The notes beneath the pieces were generated by a model, which saw nothing but the letters and a program-made list of their open reading frames with translations, searched no databases and was not told where the DNA came from. Source: Pseudomonadales bacterium (GTDB lineage Bacteria > Pseudomonadota > Gammaproteobacteria > Pseudomonadales > Litorivicinaceae). Taken from it: DNA of 6,693 nucleotides. The DNA lies in the NCBI GenBank assembly GCA_012269655.1, contig JAAXJV010000085.1, positions 1 through 6,693 on the forward strand, in the 5' to 3' direction. Each line of letters begins with the position of its first letter. Position 1 is the stretch's first letter. This document shows, in pieces, positions 5,667-6,693 of the stretch. The translations under genes were made by a program, and so were the position numbers.

Positions 5667-6119
5667 ATGGAAGTCATTCTGTTAGATAACGTCGGCAAGC
5701 TCGGCGCATTGGGTGACAAGGTCACCGTTAAGGCCGGTTACGCGCGTAACTTCTTGTTCCCTCAGGCCAAAGCAGTTCCTGCAACTGCAGACAACCTGGC
5801 TGAGTTTGAAGCTCGCCGTGCTGAACTGGAAAAGAAAGCTCAAGAAGCTCTGGATCAGGCCAATGGTCGTGCTCAGGCTTTGGAAGGCTTCAGCCTGACC
5901 ATCACTGCGAAAGCCGGTGACGAAGGCAAGCTGTTCGGCTCTATCGGTAGCCGCGACATCGCTGAAGCGATGAGCGCTGCAGGCCAGGCCATCGAAAAGT
6001 CAGAAGTCATTCTGTCTGAAGGCCCCCTGCGCAACGTCGGCGAACACGAAGTTCGTTTGCAGTTGCACCCTGAAGTTAGCCAAAACGTTGTGATCAACGT
6101 GGAAGCCGGCGACGAGTAA
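5667..6119 (+). CDS. rplI: 50S ribosomal protein L9
   Basis: L9 binds domain V of 23S rRNA near the base of the L1 stalk and helps keep the reading frame. The 150 residues compare with 149 in E. coli. The N-terminal RNA-binding domain begins [19 protein letters not shown] and contains GYARNFLFP (25-33). A long connecting helix spans about 41-75, rich in Ala, Glu and Lys. The C-terminal domain (about 78-148) has the family segment [15 protein letters not shown] and ends in [17 protein letters not shown] (5655-5660), inside the last codons of the DUF2232 gene, serves as ribosome binding site, and the stop and start are adjacent (TAAATG), so the genes are probably coupled. Codon use shows strong high-expression bias. 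It is the last gene before the terminator; dnaB, which follows rplI in many relatives, is not here. Confidence 0.99.
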   Translation: MEVILLDNVGKLGALGDKVTVKAGYARNFLFPQAKAVPATADNLAEFEARRAELEKKAQEALDQANGRAQALEGFSLTITAKAGDEGKLFGSIGSRDIAEAMSAAGQAIEKSEVILSEGPLRNVGEHEVRLQLHPEVSQNVVINVEAGDE

Positions 6120-6138
6120 TCGTTACCGATTCAGAACG

Positions 6139-6167
6139 AAAAAGGCGACCCTCGGGTCGCCTTTTTT
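6139..6167. terminator. Bidirectional intrinsic terminator between rplI and psd
   Basis: A run of five A (6139-6143), a seven-pair GC-rich stem GGCGACC/GGTCGCC (6144-6150 with 6155-6161) closed by the tetraloop CTCG, and six T (6162-6167) form a terminator that works on paper in both directions. It ends the rpsF operon 19 bases after the rplI stop. The psd stop codon lies within its flank. Confidence 0.92.
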
Positions 6168-6693
6168 ATTGCCATCGGCCTAGGGCTTGGCCCAGACAAA
6201 TGCTGTCGCCTTGGTCGGCGCCATCGTTCCACACCAATTTCTCTGGCTCGGTGCATAGAATCACGGTGCTGCCCAAGGCAAAGGAGCCCATTTCCTCACC
6301 GCGCTTGAGTGTAATGCTTTGGGTTTGTGTATAGTCCCATTGCTGCACGCCAGTCACCGGGGTGACCTCTCCGTGCCAAACGGTGCGAATACTGGCGACA
6401 ATCATCGCCCCCACCAACACCATGGCCACCTCACCAAATTCCGTATCAAAGACACACACGACCCGTTCGTTGCGCGCAAAGACGCCCTGAACGCCCCGCG
6501 CGGTGGCGTCATTCACGCTGAACAACTCGCCGGGTACATGGATCATGCGTTTGAGGGTGCCATCGAAGGGCATATGGATACGGTGGTAGTCCTTGGGGGC
6601 CAGATACAGGGTGGCAAAGGCGCCCCCTTCTAAGCGTTCGGCCAGCTCGTCATCTGCCAGTAAATCCGCCAAGCGATAATCGCGACCCTTGGC
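6166..6693 (-). CDS. psd: Phosphatidylserine decarboxylase, 3' part (5' end outside window)
   Basis: Psd converts phosphatidylserine to phosphatidylethanolamine at the inner membrane. The frame runs open to the window edge (AKGRDYRL at the boundary, matching the family's AKG block), so the gene starts beyond 6693; 175 codons are visible. Evidence is strong: YHRIHMPFDGTL holds the catalytic histidine region, followed by VPGELFSVN, FARNERVVCVFDTEFG, VGAMIVASIRTVW and RGEEMGSFALGST. The LGST sequence is the self-cleavage site: the Gly-Ser bond breaks and the serine (codon 6268-6270) becomes the pyruvoyl cofactor, leaving a beta chain and a short alpha chain. The protein ends soon after, without the long acidic tail of E. 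coli Psd. A TTG at 6670-6672 is an internal leucine, not a start. The stop codon TAA (6168-6166) overlaps the T run of the shared terminator. Confidence 0.97.
   Translation of the reverse strand, partial: AKGRDYRLADLLADDELAERLEGGAFATLYLAPKDYHRIHMPFDGTLKRMIHVPGELFSVNDATARGVQGVFARNERVVCVFDTEFGEVAMVLVGAMIVASIRTVWHGEVTPVTGVQQWDYTQTQSITLKRGEEMGSFALGSTVILCTEPEKLVWNDGADQGDSICLGQALGRWQ

Noticed and set aside
1..6693. Mobile element, CRISPR array, tRNA or defence system
   Set aside because: No transposase, integrase, spaced repeat series or tRNA-like cloverleaf was seen; all large frames are explained by core genes.

Overview
The window is chromosomal housekeeping DNA from a gammaproteobacterium, with moderate GC content and dense gene packing. 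The gene set and order (serB next to a FimX-type regulator, efp with epmA, an rpsF-rpsR-DUF2232-rplI operon, psd nearby) resemble the Pseudomonadales/Oceanospirillales more than the enterics. There is no priB between rpsF and rpsR, and a DUF2232 membrane-protein gene precedes rplI. I cannot name the genus. I see no mobile element, CRISPR array, tRNA or rRNA.

Layout: (1) 1-459 (+) is the 3' half of serB, phosphoserine phosphatase. (2) 456-2414 (-) encodes a 652-residue REC-like/PAS/GGDEF-like/EAL-like protein with degenerate active sites. It is best explained as FimX, a cyclic-di-GMP effector for type IV pili, and it meets serB tail to tail with a 4-base overlap. (3) 2415-2533 is a divergent control region with two pairs of short direct repeats. 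(4) 2534-4014 (+) holds efp and epmA, whose stop and start overlap (TGATG). EpmA is the ligase that modifies Lys34 of EF-P. (5) 4006-6119 (+) is the ribosomal protein operon rpsF-rpsR-DUF2232-rplI, with its own promoter, a structured leader and a strong terminator. (6) 6166-6693 (-) is the 3' part of psd, phosphatidylserine decarboxylase, which shares the terminator with rplI.

The genes fall into three themes: translation (EF-P, its modifying enzyme, S6, S18, L9), cyclic-di-GMP signalling to surface motility (FimX-like) and basic metabolism (serine and phosphatidylethanolamine synthesis). No obviously new system is present. The most unusual signal is a well-formed intrinsic-terminator structure inside the first 21 codons of epmA (3138-3162). 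It could separate abundant efp mRNA from low epmA expression and make epmA transcription depend on translational coupling. The rpsF promoter overlaps the end of epmA and has a GC-rich discriminator. The leader behind it can fold into hairpins, one of which could hide the ribosome binding site.
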